From DATIKM01 sp035477595 (lineage in GTDB: Bacteria > Armatimonadota > Chthonomonadetes > Chthonomonadales > CAJBBX01), in NCBI GenBank assembly GCA_035477595.1, contig DATIKM010000144.1, positions 21,675 to 85,674 on the forward strand: 64,000 nucleotides of DNA, read 5' to 3'. Position numbers and translations under genes: made by a program. Positions within the stretch are counted from its first letter, which is position 1. Each line of letters starts with the position of its first letter. Shown piece by piece: positions 41,523-49,546 of this stretch. Under the pieces are notes generated by a model. The model saw only the letters and a list, made by a program, of their open reading frames with translations, was not told where the DNA came from and made no database searches.

Positions 41523-42317
41523 ATGGAGCCCCCTGCCTATACTGAGCCCGTCGGACCGTGCTACGCCGACCTGCGCGAGGGCGTGGCGATCGTGACCGGC
41601 GCTGGCACCAACATCGGGCGTACCATCGCGGTGCGACTGGCCCTGGAGGGCATGCGCGTCGTGCTGGGTGGGCGGCGCGCGGCGCTCCTACACGAGACAC
41701 GCGCACTGATCGAGGCGGATGGCGGCATGTGCGCCGTCGTGCCCATGGACCTCACGCGCGACGCCGACATCGAGGGGCTGTTCCGGGCGGCGGTCGAACG
41801 GTGGGGCTCAGTGCACGCCATCGTTCAGAATGGCGCCGACATGCACATGACGGACGCCCGCCGCGTCACGCTGGAGGGATGGGAGCGCTCCTTCGCGACG
41901 AACGTGCGGGCATCCTTCGTGATGGCTCGCCTGGCGCACGGGCTCATGGCCCCCCGCCGTTCGGGCGCTATGGTGTTCATCTCCACGGTGGGGGCGCTGC
42001 GCTCGCACCAGGGCGGGCTGCCCTACGACGCCTCGAAGGCGGCGACGGACTGCATGGTCCGCAACCTGGCGTTCGACTACGGTACGGACGGCATCAGGGT
42101 CAACGCAGTAGCGCCTGGGCCGATTCCGCCGATCGCACGGGGTGCTCAGCCGCGCCTGGAGCCGCTCGTTCCTCTCGGGCGCAAGGGCACTGCATCGGAG
42201 GTGGCGGCCGCTGTGGCCTTCCTGCTGTCCGGCCAGTCGTCCTACATCACCGGTCAGGTTCTCTGCGTGGACGGCGGCCTGACCGTGCAGCTTTCGCCGC
42301 GAGGTCATCGCGTGTAA
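41523..42317 (+). CDS. SDR-family oxidoreductase
   Basis: The 264-residue classical SDR has the cofactor motif TGAGTNIGRTIA near residue 23, a catalytic serine in VFISTVGAL and the Y-x-x-x-K pair in LPYDASKAATD; the C-terminus ends YITGQVLCVDGGLTV as in the FabG-like branch. An NNAG motif is replaced by QNGAD. Because it is 20 bp behind the dehydratase and on the same strand, it probably interconverts a sugar acid and its keto form before or after dehydration. The ATG has GGGAGGAGC directly upstream. Confidence 0.88.
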   Translation: MEPPAYTEPVGPCYADLREGVAIVTGAGTNIGRTIAVRLALEGMRVVLGGRRAALLHETRALIEADGGMCAVVPMDLTRDADIEGLFRAAVERWGSVHAIVQNGADMHMTDARRVTLEGWERSFATNVRASFVMARLAHGLMAPRRSGAMVFISTVGALRSHQGGLPYDASKAATDCMVRNLAFDYGTDGIRVNAVAPGPIPPIARGAQPRLEPLVPLGRKGTASEVAAAVAFLLSGQSSYITGQVLCVDGGLTVQLSPRGHRV

Positions 42318-42386
42318 GCGATGCGCGGCTCGATGACATGGGGAGCAGGGGATGGCTGCCTCGGGCGTTGCGAAGCATCCGCACCT

Positions 42387-42418
42387 GCGCCACGTGGTTC
42401 GCGCGAACCACGTTGCGC
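42387..42418. terminator. Large inverted repeat between converging genes
   Basis: The half-site ACGTGGTTCGC (42392-42402) is directly followed by its perfect complement GCGAACCACGT (42403-42413). GCGC/GCGC (42387-42390 and 42415-42418) extend it beyond one mismatch to 15 bp. It sits between the SDR and GxGYxYP stop codons. The lack of loop and T-run makes a protein-binding site or cruciform a serious alternative to a bidirectional terminator. Confidence 0.45.
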
Positions 42419-42522
42419 GCTGCGGCTCACCGCTGCTGGACGAGTGAGCTGAGGCCCTGATCCGCTGGCGCCGGCCGCGCGCCCGGCCAGAGAAGGCAAG
42501 CGTGTGATACGGCGGGGCGCCG

Positions 42523-44940
42523 CTAGCCGCCGCCCGGAGGCAGGCCCTCCAGCTCGATGACGCGCGGCCCGGCGACGCCCTCGGCCTGCGTGAACTCGGC
42601 TCGGAAGTAGCGCGCACGGACGGGCTCCGCGAGCGCGGTGTCGCGGACCACGGGCTGCGGGTCGCCGTCACCCCGGCTGTAGGAGGTCTCAGGGCTCCAC
42701 TCGTCGAGCGTGCGCCACGGCTCCGTGGGCCGCTCTCGCCCGAGAAGCCGGAAACGCGCGAACTCACGGTTGCGCGGGTTGGCAGGCGTGTCGCCCCGAG
42801 CGGCCAGGCGGAAACGCGCGAGCAGCACCGCGTCCGGCGTGCGCCACTCAACCCAGTGCACGAATCCGCCGGGCTGTCCGTCTTCGAAGAGCACCGTTGC
42901 ATTCTCGACGGTTCCGTGGGCTGCGCCGAACAGGTCGCGTATGTGGTGTCCCGGCACCAACGGGCTATGCCCAGTCACTTCGGCGCCCGAGCTATCGCCC
43001 CAGAGCCCGACGCGGAGGGGTACCTGCCGCTGCCCGCTCTGGTGGAACTGGCGCACGAGCAGCAGCAGCGTGTATGGGTCGACGAACTCGACCGTTGCGC
43101 CGGCCGGATCGGCCCTCACTGCGTCTACCCACTGCTTCTGCGAGGTTGGCGCCCAGAGGATATTGCGGTAGGCGAAGAACTCGGGAGTGCGCCTGCCTGC
43201 CCGGCTCAGCAGCACCTGCTTCGCCTGTTCGACCGAGTAGACGTCGTGTTCCATGCGCAGAATGGGCATGTCGCCGTGCATGCCGAGGCGTGGCACCTTC
43301 TGGCCGATGATGCCCGATGGAGAGAAGCGGGCGTAGGCGTCCAGCACCTCCGCGGTCATGGGGGGAGCGTAGCCGTCGATGACGAAGCCGACGAGCGAGA
43401 GATTGAAGCGGCGGAACCACTCGCGGCAGTGCCGCTCCCACGCAGCGAGACCGGAGGGCAGCCCCGACCAGCGCCGCGGTGGCACGAGGTAGCCGGGATT
43501 GACGTAGCCTGCGCCCGAGTTGCCGGACACGAAGTGGTCTCGGGGCGAGGCGTGGCGGCGGGCGTAGTCCATGCCGGCCGGAAAGCGCTGCGCCAGGTTC
43601 GGGTTGAAGGCCCAGCCGAGGGTCACGGAGCCGCGTGCGGGGTCGTCCCAGTTGCGCCCGAGGGTCTGGTAGAGCCATGCCGCCGAGTCGTAGTCGCCGA
43701 CGTAGATGGTAACGAATGTCCGTGGCGCCACCGATCCGTCCGGCAGCACGAAGCCCTTGGACCTCAGGTCATCTACCGTGGGCAGGCGCTGCGGGTAGTG
43801 ATTCCGCAGCCGGAAGTGCTGGAACGCCGAGGCGTTGGCCATCGCGCCGAGGCCGAGCGCGTCGGCGTCGATGTAGGCGTTGAAGCAGGAGAGGATCTCG
43901 GCGTAGCGCCACTCGCCCGGCACCGGCTCATGCCTCCCGCCCGCGCCCGGGTGGTTCGTGTACTTCTTGTCCCACGGTAGGAAACCGCCCGCGTGGATCA
44001 TCTGCTCGCCTCGCGTGCGTTCCCAGCAGGATCGGAGGATGGCCTGCAGCGTGCGGAAGTCCGTGCCCAGCGGCTGGTCGGGGTCGTCCACCGGCGCATC
44101 GTCGTCCCATGGTGAGAGGTCGAAGAAGAAGGCCCGGTTCGCGATGAAGTAGTCGTGATTGCTCAGTGTGTGGTTCGGTATGTACCCGCCCGGACTGCGA
44201 AGCCAGTACGCGTCAAGGTAGTAGGCGAGGTTGCGCGGATTGCTCCTGCCGGTGTCCAGGTAGCGCACCTTCGCCCACAGGTAGGCGTCGCACTTGGCGC
44301 TGCCGGACGACGGCAGGTCGGTGCCCGGGACAGTGCCGCGGCCCGTGAAGAGGCTGCTGCCGTCTCGGTTCACCAGCCACGCCCTGACTGGCAGGCGCGG
44401 GCCGTCGGCGTCGGTCGTGAGCCACCGGTAGAGCGAACCAGGCGCCGGGTCGAACCGCACGCAGGCCAGCCCCTCCGCTCCGGCAACGGTGGAGGCGACG
44501 TTCGAGGTCGCCGCCACCTTCTCGTCGTAGACGACGAGCCCCCTGATGCTGCGCCGGAATGTCCTCACGAGTGCGGGGAGGTCCCAGATGCGCTCGATGG
44601 GCCGCCCGTGCCACCACTCGCCCGGCTGACGGAACCGGCGGAGCCAGTCGCGGTCGATGGCGCCGTCTTCACCGCCCACGTACAGGACGTAGAGGCGCGG
44701 CGCGGTACGGTTGACGTTCCCCTGCAGCGATGCCACGAAGTGCGCGTGGTCCCAGATGGCACGCCGCTGCGCGAGGTCGTCGCGGTTCCAGTGCAGGGAG
44801 GGCGTCAGGTCGTATAGGCGCAGCGGCCCGGCCTGCCCGTGTCCGCGCACGTCCACCGGTGCCACCGCTAGCCCGGCCGCCGCCACAGCGCCCCCGCGCA
44901 ACACCAGCTCGCGGCGTGACATCTCCTCCGATCGCTCCAT
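42523..44940 (-). CDS. Exported GxGYxYP-type putative glycoside hydrolase
   Basis: The 805-residue protein has a twin-arginine-like signal (MSRRELVLRGG then AVAAAGLAVAP). The central part carries the family motif as SGNSGAGYVNPGYLVP (GxGYxYP with N for Y), plus ASLQGNVNRTAPRLYVLYVG, DAYWLRSPGGYIPNHTLSNHDYFIANRAFFFDL and VTIYVGDYDSAAWLYQ. Such proteins are common in Bacteroidetes and Armatimonadota; they are predicted hydrolases of unknown substrate. The last about 110 residues (FRLLGRERPTEPW) resemble a beta-sandwich. ATG 44940 was chosen for the GGAGGAGG site 8 nt upstream. The upstream gap holds a class II aldolase remnant. Confidence 0.78.
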   Translation of the reverse strand: MERSEEMSRRELVLRGGAVAAAGLAVAPVDVRGHGQAGPLRLYDLTPSLHWNRDDLAQRRAIWDHAHFVASLQGNVNRTAPRLYVLYVGGEDGAIDRDWLRRFRQPGEWWHGRPIERIWDLPALVRTFRRSIRGLVVYDEKVAATSNVASTVAGAEGLACVRFDPAPGSLYRWLTTDADGPRLPVRAWLVNRDGSSLFTGRGTVPGTDLPSSGSAKCDAYLWAKVRYLDTGRSNPRNLAYYLDAYWLRSPGGYIPNHTLSNHDYFIANRAFFFDLSPWDDDAPVDDPDQPLGTDFRTLQAILRSCWERTRGEQMIHAGGFLPWDKKYTNHPGAGGRHEPVPGEWRYAEILSCFNAYIDADALGLGAMANASAFQHFRLRNHYPQRLPTVDDLRSKGFVLPDGSVAPRTFVTIYVGDYDSAAWLYQTLGRNWDDPARGSVTLGWAFNPNLAQRFPAGMDYARRHASPRDHFVSGNSGAGYVNPGYLVPPRRWSGLPSGLAAWERHCREWFRRFNLSLVGFVIDGYAPPMTAEVLDAYARFSPSGIIGQKVPRLGMHGDMPILRMEHDVYSVEQAKQVLLSRAGRRTPEFFAYRNILWAPTSQKQWVDAVRADPAGATVEFVDPYTLLLLVRQFHQSGQRQVPLRVGLWGDSSGAEVTGHSPLVPGHHIRDLFGAAHGTVENATVLFEDGQPGGFVHWVEWRTPDAVLLARFRLAARGDTPANPRNREFARFRLLGRERPTEPWRTLDEWSPETSYSRGDGDPQPVVRDTALAEPVRARYFRAEFTQAEGVAGPRVIELEGLPPGGG

Positions 44941-44998
44941 CACCGTCATCCTCCTCCGCCCTCTGGTGGGTCCGGTGCGTCGGGCAGGCGGCCCTGCG

Positions 44999-45100
44999 CT
45001 ACGCGCGGCGCACGCTGAAGTTGCCGCCCGCTGCGTCGGCAACGCGCCGCTCGTAGACGTGCAGCGCCAGCTCGCACACCCTCTGCCTGGCGTCTCTCAT
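44999..45100 (-). pseudogene. N-terminal remnant of a class II aldolase/adducin-like protein
   Basis: A 33-codon frame encodes MRDARQRVCELALHVYERRV, then ADAAGGNFSVRRA and a stop. The ELALHVYER...AAGGNFSVR pattern is the opening of class II aldolase/adducin proteins (FucA/AraD type), which normally continues for about 200 residues to a histidine zinc site. Nothing further of that fold follows, so this is a truncated relic. It lies directly upstream of the GxGYxYP gene and downstream of the E2 gene on the same strand, perhaps a former member of the adjoining sugar-catabolic operon. Confidence 0.45.
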
Positions 45101-45283
45101 GTCGTCGTCTGCCGCCTCCCTGTGTCAGAACCGGCAAGATGGCCGCGATCGGCCATCGCGGGGGAGAGCGCCACCGCGTCTGTCACGCCAGCCTCCCATC
45201 GCAGGGCTCCGTCAATGCGTCATGCCGGACTGCAGTGCCCGTGGAGCGGCATCGCTACTCCTCTCGCACTGTATGGGTGCCCG

Positions 45284-45320
45284 GTGATCGCGGCGCACAG
45301 GCCGCCGGTGCGGCGATCAC
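45284..45320 (-). terminator. Hairpin at the end of the SorC/2-oxoacid dehydrogenase operon
   Basis: GTGATCGC (45284-45291) pairs with GCGATCAC (45313-45320) and CGCAC (45294-45298) pairs with GTGCG (45308-45312), with a 2-nt bulge and a 9-nt loop. The stem includes the E2 stop codon. No T-run follows. The 180 bp from here to the aldolase remnant contain nothing else I can support. Confidence 0.45.
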
Positions 45321-46630
45321 GGTCCGGCCGGTGCGCCGGCCAGCAGGCGGCCCGGCTCTTCGACGAGTTGCACCACCCTCTGCAGGAAGCGGGCGGCCGG
45401 GCCACCGTCCACGATGCGATGGTCGAACGTCAGGCTGAGCCAGACGCGGTGGCGCACCTCGATCCGGCCGTCCACCACTGCGGGCGCCTGCTTGATGCGG
45501 CCGACACCAAGGATGGCGCATTCGGGAAGGTTCACGATGGGCGTGAACGCGTCGATGCCGTACATGCCCAGGTTCGTGAGGGTGAAGGTGCCGCCGCTCA
45601 GCTCCTCCGGTGGGCACTCGCCACGTCGCGCACGGTCGACCAGCGCGGCGGAGCGCTTAACGATCTCCCGGAGCGACAGGTCGTCCACGCCGCGCAGGAC
45701 GGGTGCAAGGAGGCCTCGCTCCGTGTCGACCGCAAGGGCGATATCGACGCGGCGCAGTGCCACGATGCGGTCACCTACGAGCGATGCGTTCAGCCGGGGA
45801 TGCTCGCGGAGCGCGCGGGCGAGGAGTCGGAGGAACAGGTCGTTGTAGCTGGCGCGCAGCCCCTCCGCCACGATCTCTCCCCGGAGCCGCGCGAACGCGG
45901 TGGCGTCCGCCTCCGCGGTGAGGGTCACCGCGGCGGTCTCGCGCGAGCTGCGCCCCAGCCGCTCCGCGATGTGGGCGCGCACCCCGGTCACCGGCACCGA
46001 CTCGACCGCTTCGCCCGGCGCTGGGGCTGGCGCCCGTTCGACGTCGCCGCGCTGAATGCGGCCGCCCGGCCCGGTCCCGGCGAGGGCCTCCAGCGGGACG
46101 CCGGCGTCGGCAGCGACCCGGCGCGCCAGCGGCGTGGCGGGCGGGACGCGCTCCTGGGTGCGCGCCGCCGCCAGCACATCGCGCTCAACCACTGAGCCCG
46201 AAGGCCCGGTGCCCGCAACCGCCCGGAGGTCGACCCCCATCTCGGATGCCGCGCGCCTGGCGCGCGGCGAGGCGAAGCGGCGATCGGCGGCTGCGGTTGC
46301 CGACTCCTGCGCGTCCGATGCAGCATCTGCCTGGGCGGCATGCCGTGCGGCGCCCTGGGTGCACTCGGTCCCATCCTCCGGGAGGTTCTCGTCTGCCGTC
46401 GCGATCCAGGCGATCCGTGTGAGGGCTGGCGCCTCTTCACCCGCCGCGACGCTAACCGCGCGGAGGACGCCCGTGGCGGGCGCCTCCACGTCGAGGGTGG
46501 CCTTGTCGGTCTCAACGGCGAAGAGCGCCTCGCCCGCCGCGACCTGATCGCCCTCGCGCCGGTACCAGATGACCAGGGTCGCCGTGTCTACGTTGGTGCC
46601 GAGGGGCGGCATCAGGACTTCCGTGGCCAT
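45317..46630 (-). CDS. 2-oxoacid dehydrogenase E2 (dihydrolipoamide acyltransferase) with two E3-binding domains
   Basis: The 437-residue protein begins with a lipoyl domain (MPPLGTNVDTATLVIWYRREGD, lipoylated K43 in ETDKAT). Two peripheral subunit-binding domains follow: about 119-152 (ASPRARRAASEMGVDL...GTGPSGSVVERDV) and 165-198 (ATPLARRVAADAGVPL...GTGPGGRIQRGDV). Usually only one is present. The catalytic domain ends in FDHRIVDGG (H404, D408). It transfers the acyl group formed by E1 to CoA. The gene starts 9 bp after the E1beta stop. No E3 (dihydrolipoamide dehydrogenase) gene lies in this operon, so E3 must be supplied from elsewhere. Confidence 0.92.
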   Translation of the reverse strand: MATEVLMPPLGTNVDTATLVIWYRREGDQVAAGEALFAVETDKATLDVEAPATGVLRAVSVAAGEEAPALTRIAWIATADENLPEDGTECTQGAARHAAQADAASDAQESATAAADRRFASPRARRAASEMGVDLRAVAGTGPSGSVVERDVLAAARTQERVPPATPLARRVAADAGVPLEALAGTGPGGRIQRGDVERAPAPAPGEAVESVPVTGVRAHIAERLGRSSRETAAVTLTAEADATAFARLRGEIVAEGLRASYNDLFLRLLARALREHPRLNASLVGDRIVALRRVDIALAVDTERGLLAPVLRGVDDLSLREIVKRSAALVDRARRGECPPEELSGGTFTLTNLGMYGIDAFTPIVNLPECAILGVGRIKQAPAVVDGRIEVRHRVWLSLTFDHRIVDGGPAARFLQRVVQLVEEPGRLLAGAPAGP

Positions 46631-46639
46631 CGCCTCTCC

Positions 46640-47653
46640 TCAGAAGAGCGCCCTTACCGCCGCCAGGATCCGCTCGACGCTCGGCACGTACTCCGCCTCG
46701 AGCACGGGGGCAAACGGTGGGGGCACGTCCGGCGCCGAGACGCGCACGGGTGGGGCGTCGAGCCACCAGAACGCCTCTGCCGCGGCCAACGCGACGATCT
46801 CGGCGGCCCAGCCATGCATCTGGTTGTCCTCTTCGACCACCACGAGCCGTCCCGTCTTGCGCACCGACTCCAGGATGAGGGCCCGGTCGAGCGGAACCAG
46901 GCTGCGCGGGTCGATAACCTCGGCATCGATGCCGTCGGCAGCCAGCCGCTCTGCCGCCTCGATGGCGCGGTAGACGGTGAGGAGCTTGCCAACCAGTGTC
47001 ACGTCGCGGCCTTCGCGGCGAATCGCGCCTGCGCCGATGGGAACAATGTAGTCCTCGTCCGGCACCTCGCCAGCGGACATCACCGCACCCTTCTCGGAGC
47101 GGGCGCCTTTGCTGCCATACAGGAGCTTGTGCTCGAAGATCAGCACCGGGTTGTCGTCGCGGACGGCCGCCTTGAGCAGGCCCTTCGCGTCGTAGGCCGT
47201 GCTCGGGGCGACCACCTTGAGGCCGGGTACGTGGGTGAAGAAGACCTCCAACGTCTGGGCGTGCTGGGCTCCCCGGCGCGTCGAGCCGACCGGCGCCCGA
47301 ATCACGAGGGGCACCTTCACCGTGCCGCCCGACATGTAGGTCATCTTGGCTGCCTGGTTCGCGAGCTGGTCCATCATACAGAAGAGGAAGTCGCCGTACT
47401 GCACGTCCGCGATGGGCCGCATCCCCGTCATGGCAGCGCCAATGGCGACGCCACAGAAGCCGCTCTCGGAAATGGGGGTATCGAGGACCCGGTCGTGCCC
47501 GAACTCGTCCGCGAGGCCGAGAGTGACCGTGAATGCGCCGCCCCAGCCGCCTGCGACGCCGATGTCTTCGCCGAGGCAGAAGACGGTGGGGTCGCGCCGC
47601 ATCTCCTCGCGGATGCCGTCTCGGAGGGCCTCGGCGATGGTCAGCACGGCCAA
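46640..47653 (-). CDS. 2-oxoacid dehydrogenase E1 beta subunit
   Basis: The 337-residue protein carries the E1beta features: VLTIAEALRDGIREEM, CLGEDIGVAGGWGGAF, DTPISESGFCGVAIGAAMTG (catalytic E63) and GAQHAQTLEVFFTHVPGLKVVAPS. With the alpha subunit it decarboxylates a 2-oxoacid on thiamine diphosphate. Pyruvate, acetoin-type or branched-chain specificity cannot be read with confidence. TTG at 47653 is the likely start: it comes 9 nt after GGGAGG and one base after the alpha stop region; GTG 47647 is the alternative. Order alpha-beta-E2 is the usual one. Confidence 0.9.
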   Translation of the reverse strand: MAVLTIAEALRDGIREEMRRDPTVFCLGEDIGVAGGWGGAFTVTLGLADEFGHDRVLDTPISESGFCGVAIGAAMTGMRPIADVQYGDFLFCMMDQLANQAAKMTYMSGGTVKVPLVIRAPVGSTRRGAQHAQTLEVFFTHVPGLKVVAPSTAYDAKGLLKAAVRDDNPVLIFEHKLLYGSKGARSEKGAVMSAGEVPDEDYIVPIGAGAIRREGRDVTLVGKLLTVYRAIEAAERLAADGIDAEVIDPRSLVPLDRALILESVRKTGRLVVVEEDNQMHGWAAEIVALAAAEAFWWLDAPPVRVSAPDVPPPFAPVLEAEYVPSVERILAAVRALF

Positions 47654-47654
47654 C

Positions 47655-48644
47655 TCAGTCGCCCTCCCAGTAGACGTGGGCCGCCACCTCGGCCGGGTCG
47701 GGGGAGGGACTTGCCTCCGCGTAGGCAACGGCGTCGTCGACCTCTGCCGCCACCTCGTGCTCCAGTGCGTCGAGGCGGTGCTGCGCTACGTCGTGGGGCG
47801 CGGCCCTAAGACGGGCTGCGGTGCCAGGCAGCGGGTCGCGCCGACGCCAATCGGCCTCCTCTTCGTCGGGCCGGTAGGCGCAGGCATCACTTCGAGAGTG
47901 GCCGCAGAGCCGGTAGGTGCGGCACTCGATGAGCGAGGGCCCGCCTCCCGACCGCGCGCGCGCGACCGCATCGAGGGCGGCGGCGCGCACCGCCTCCACG
48001 TCGTTGCCGTAGACCTCGCTGCCCGGCATGCCATAGGCCGAGGCGCGGCCCGCGATGTTGGGCACTGAGAACGCGTGCTCGAACCGCGTGGAGGCGCCAT
48101 ACAGGTTGTTCTCGCACACGAAGAGGACCGGCAGCTTCCAGACGGCCGCCATGTTCATCGCCTCGTGCCAGTCGCCCTCGTTGGTGGCGCCCTCGCCGAA
48201 GAAGCTCACGGAGACCTGATCCGATCCGCGCATCTTCGCGGAGAGGGCCGCCCCGACGGCGATCGGGCTGCCGGCGCCCACGATCGCCACCGCGGGGAAC
48301 ATGCCGACCTCGATGCCTCCGACGTGCATCGAGCCGCCTCGGCCTTTGCAGCAGCCGGTCTCCTTGGCCATCAGCTCCGCCATGATCGCCCGCGGGCTGA
48401 CGCCCTTCGCAAGCGCGTGACCGTGGGGCCGGTGCGTGCCGGTGACGTAGTCGTCCACCCGCAAGGCGGAGCAGACGCCGGCAGCCACCGCCTCCTGCCC
48501 GATGTAGAGGTGGAGCGTCGATGGGATGCGACCTTGCAGGAAAAGGGCATTGCAGCGCTCCTCGAACCTCCTGATGAGCAGCATGCAGCGATAGAGGTCG
48601 AGGAGGACCGCAGTACCGGTGGCGGCAGGCGCGGCGGCGGTCAT
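47655..48644 (-). CDS. 2-oxoacid dehydrogenase E1 alpha subunit
   Basis: The 329-residue protein contains the thiamine-diphosphate motif from GEGATNEGDWHEAMN (150-164) to CENN (177-180), the HRPHGHALAKG loop (71-81), the KGRGGSMH segment (100-107) and the loop YRLCGHSRSD, corresponding to the phosphorylation-loop region. These match acetoin-dehydrogenase and pyruvate-dehydrogenase alpha chains about equally; the CCKGRGGSMH form is common in the acetoin-type. The ATG overlaps the upstream aldolase-like gene's stop (ATGA), so both must come from one message. Confidence 0.92.
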   Translation of the reverse strand: MTAAAPAATGTAVLLDLYRCMLLIRRFEERCNALFLQGRIPSTLHLYIGQEAVAAGVCSALRVDDYVTGTHRPHGHALAKGVSPRAIMAELMAKETGCCKGRGGSMHVGGIEVGMFPAVAIVGAGSPIAVGAALSAKMRGSDQVSVSFFGEGATNEGDWHEAMNMAAVWKLPVLFVCENNLYGASTRFEHAFSVPNIAGRASAYGMPGSEVYGNDVEAVRAAALDAVARARSGGGPSLIECRTYRLCGHSRSDACAYRPDEEEADWRRRDPLPGTAARLRAAPHDVAQHRLDALEHEVAAEVDDAVAYAEASPSPDPAEVAAHVYWEGD

Positions 48645-49546
48645 CGATCCGGTTCCCCGTGGAGGGCGCGGCCGCTGCTTCCGTACAGCCGGATCAGCGC
48701 ACGCACGCGCTCCCGCAACGCGTCACTGGCGGGGGCGAGGAGGTCTCCCGCAGTGTGGGACCCGATCGTCACGTGCACGTCGGCATCCGGTGGCATCGCG
48801 CTGGCCTCCCGAAGCAGGGCGTCGCGAAAGGCGGCCTTCAGCACGGTGCCCACGTTGAACTTGGCCACGCCGTGGCGCACCGCGTGCGGCACGGCGTCCG
48901 GCGGAAAGCTGGAGCCCCCATGGACCGCCAGAGGCAGCGGCACGGCGCGGTGGATCGCTTCGAGCAGCGCTGCGTCGATGGAGGCCCATCCGTCCGTCTT
49001 GAGGTGGACGTTTCCGATAGAGACGGCGAGGCAGTCGATCCCGGTTTCCTCGACGAACGCGCGCGCGGCATCCGGGTCGGTTGTTTCGCTTGCGTGCGCG
49101 GGACGTGCGTCATCCGGCAGCCGGCCGACCTCCGCCTCTACCGACGCACCGGCAGCATGTGCGCGCTCCACCAGGCGGCGCGTGGCCTTGAGAGCGGCGC
49201 GCGGTTCGAGGTTGTCGGTGCGCAGGAGCACGGCGTTGAACCCGGCGTCAAGGGCGGCGAAGGCCTGGTCGACCGTCTCCGCCTCGTTGAAGATGAGAGA
49301 GACAGGCGACCGCGCCCGCTCCGCGAGCGTGCGGCCTGCCGCACCCAGCATGGCGATGCCGCGCCGTTCGAGCCAGGCGCCATCGACCATCATGGCGCCG
49401 AACCCGAGCACCACCGGCGCCCTCTCGGCCTCCGCTGCATCGAGCACGGCCTCAAGCGAGCGCAGGTCCCACGCCTCGAAGTACCCGATCCCGTAGCAGC
49501 CCTCCACCGCGCAGCGGAGCAGCGCCGTCATGGGGACGAGCGGCAT
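48641..49546 (-). CDS. Class II FBA-fold aldolase-like protein with altered active site
   Basis: The 301-residue protein aligns with class II fructose-bisphosphate/tagatose-bisphosphate aldolases: YGIGYFEAWDLRSLEAVLDAAE, then EAEVG, AVSIGNVHLKTD (zinc His), PLAVHGGSSFPPDAV (zinc His) and AKFNVGT. The canonical LDHG segment, which gives the catalytic Asp and a zinc His, is instead IFNEAE (N87-E88). The metal site could be completed by glutamate, but classical retro-aldol chemistry on FBP is doubtful. This belongs to a divergent, uncharacterised branch. ATG overlaps the preceding stop by one base (TGATG), and its own stop overlaps the E1alpha start. Confidence 0.82.
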   Translation of the reverse strand: MPLVPMTALLRCAVEGCYGIGYFEAWDLRSLEAVLDAAEAERAPVVLGFGAMMVDGAWLERRGIAMLGAAGRTLAERARSPVSLIFNEAETVDQAFAALDAGFNAVLLRTDNLEPRAALKATRRLVERAHAAGASVEAEVGRLPDDARPAHASETTDPDAARAFVEETGIDCLAVSIGNVHLKTDGWASIDAALLEAIHRAVPLPLAVHGGSSFPPDAVPHAVRHGVAKFNVGTVLKAAFRDALLREASAMPPDADVHVTIGSHTAGDLLAPASDALRERVRALIRLYGSSGRALHGEPDR

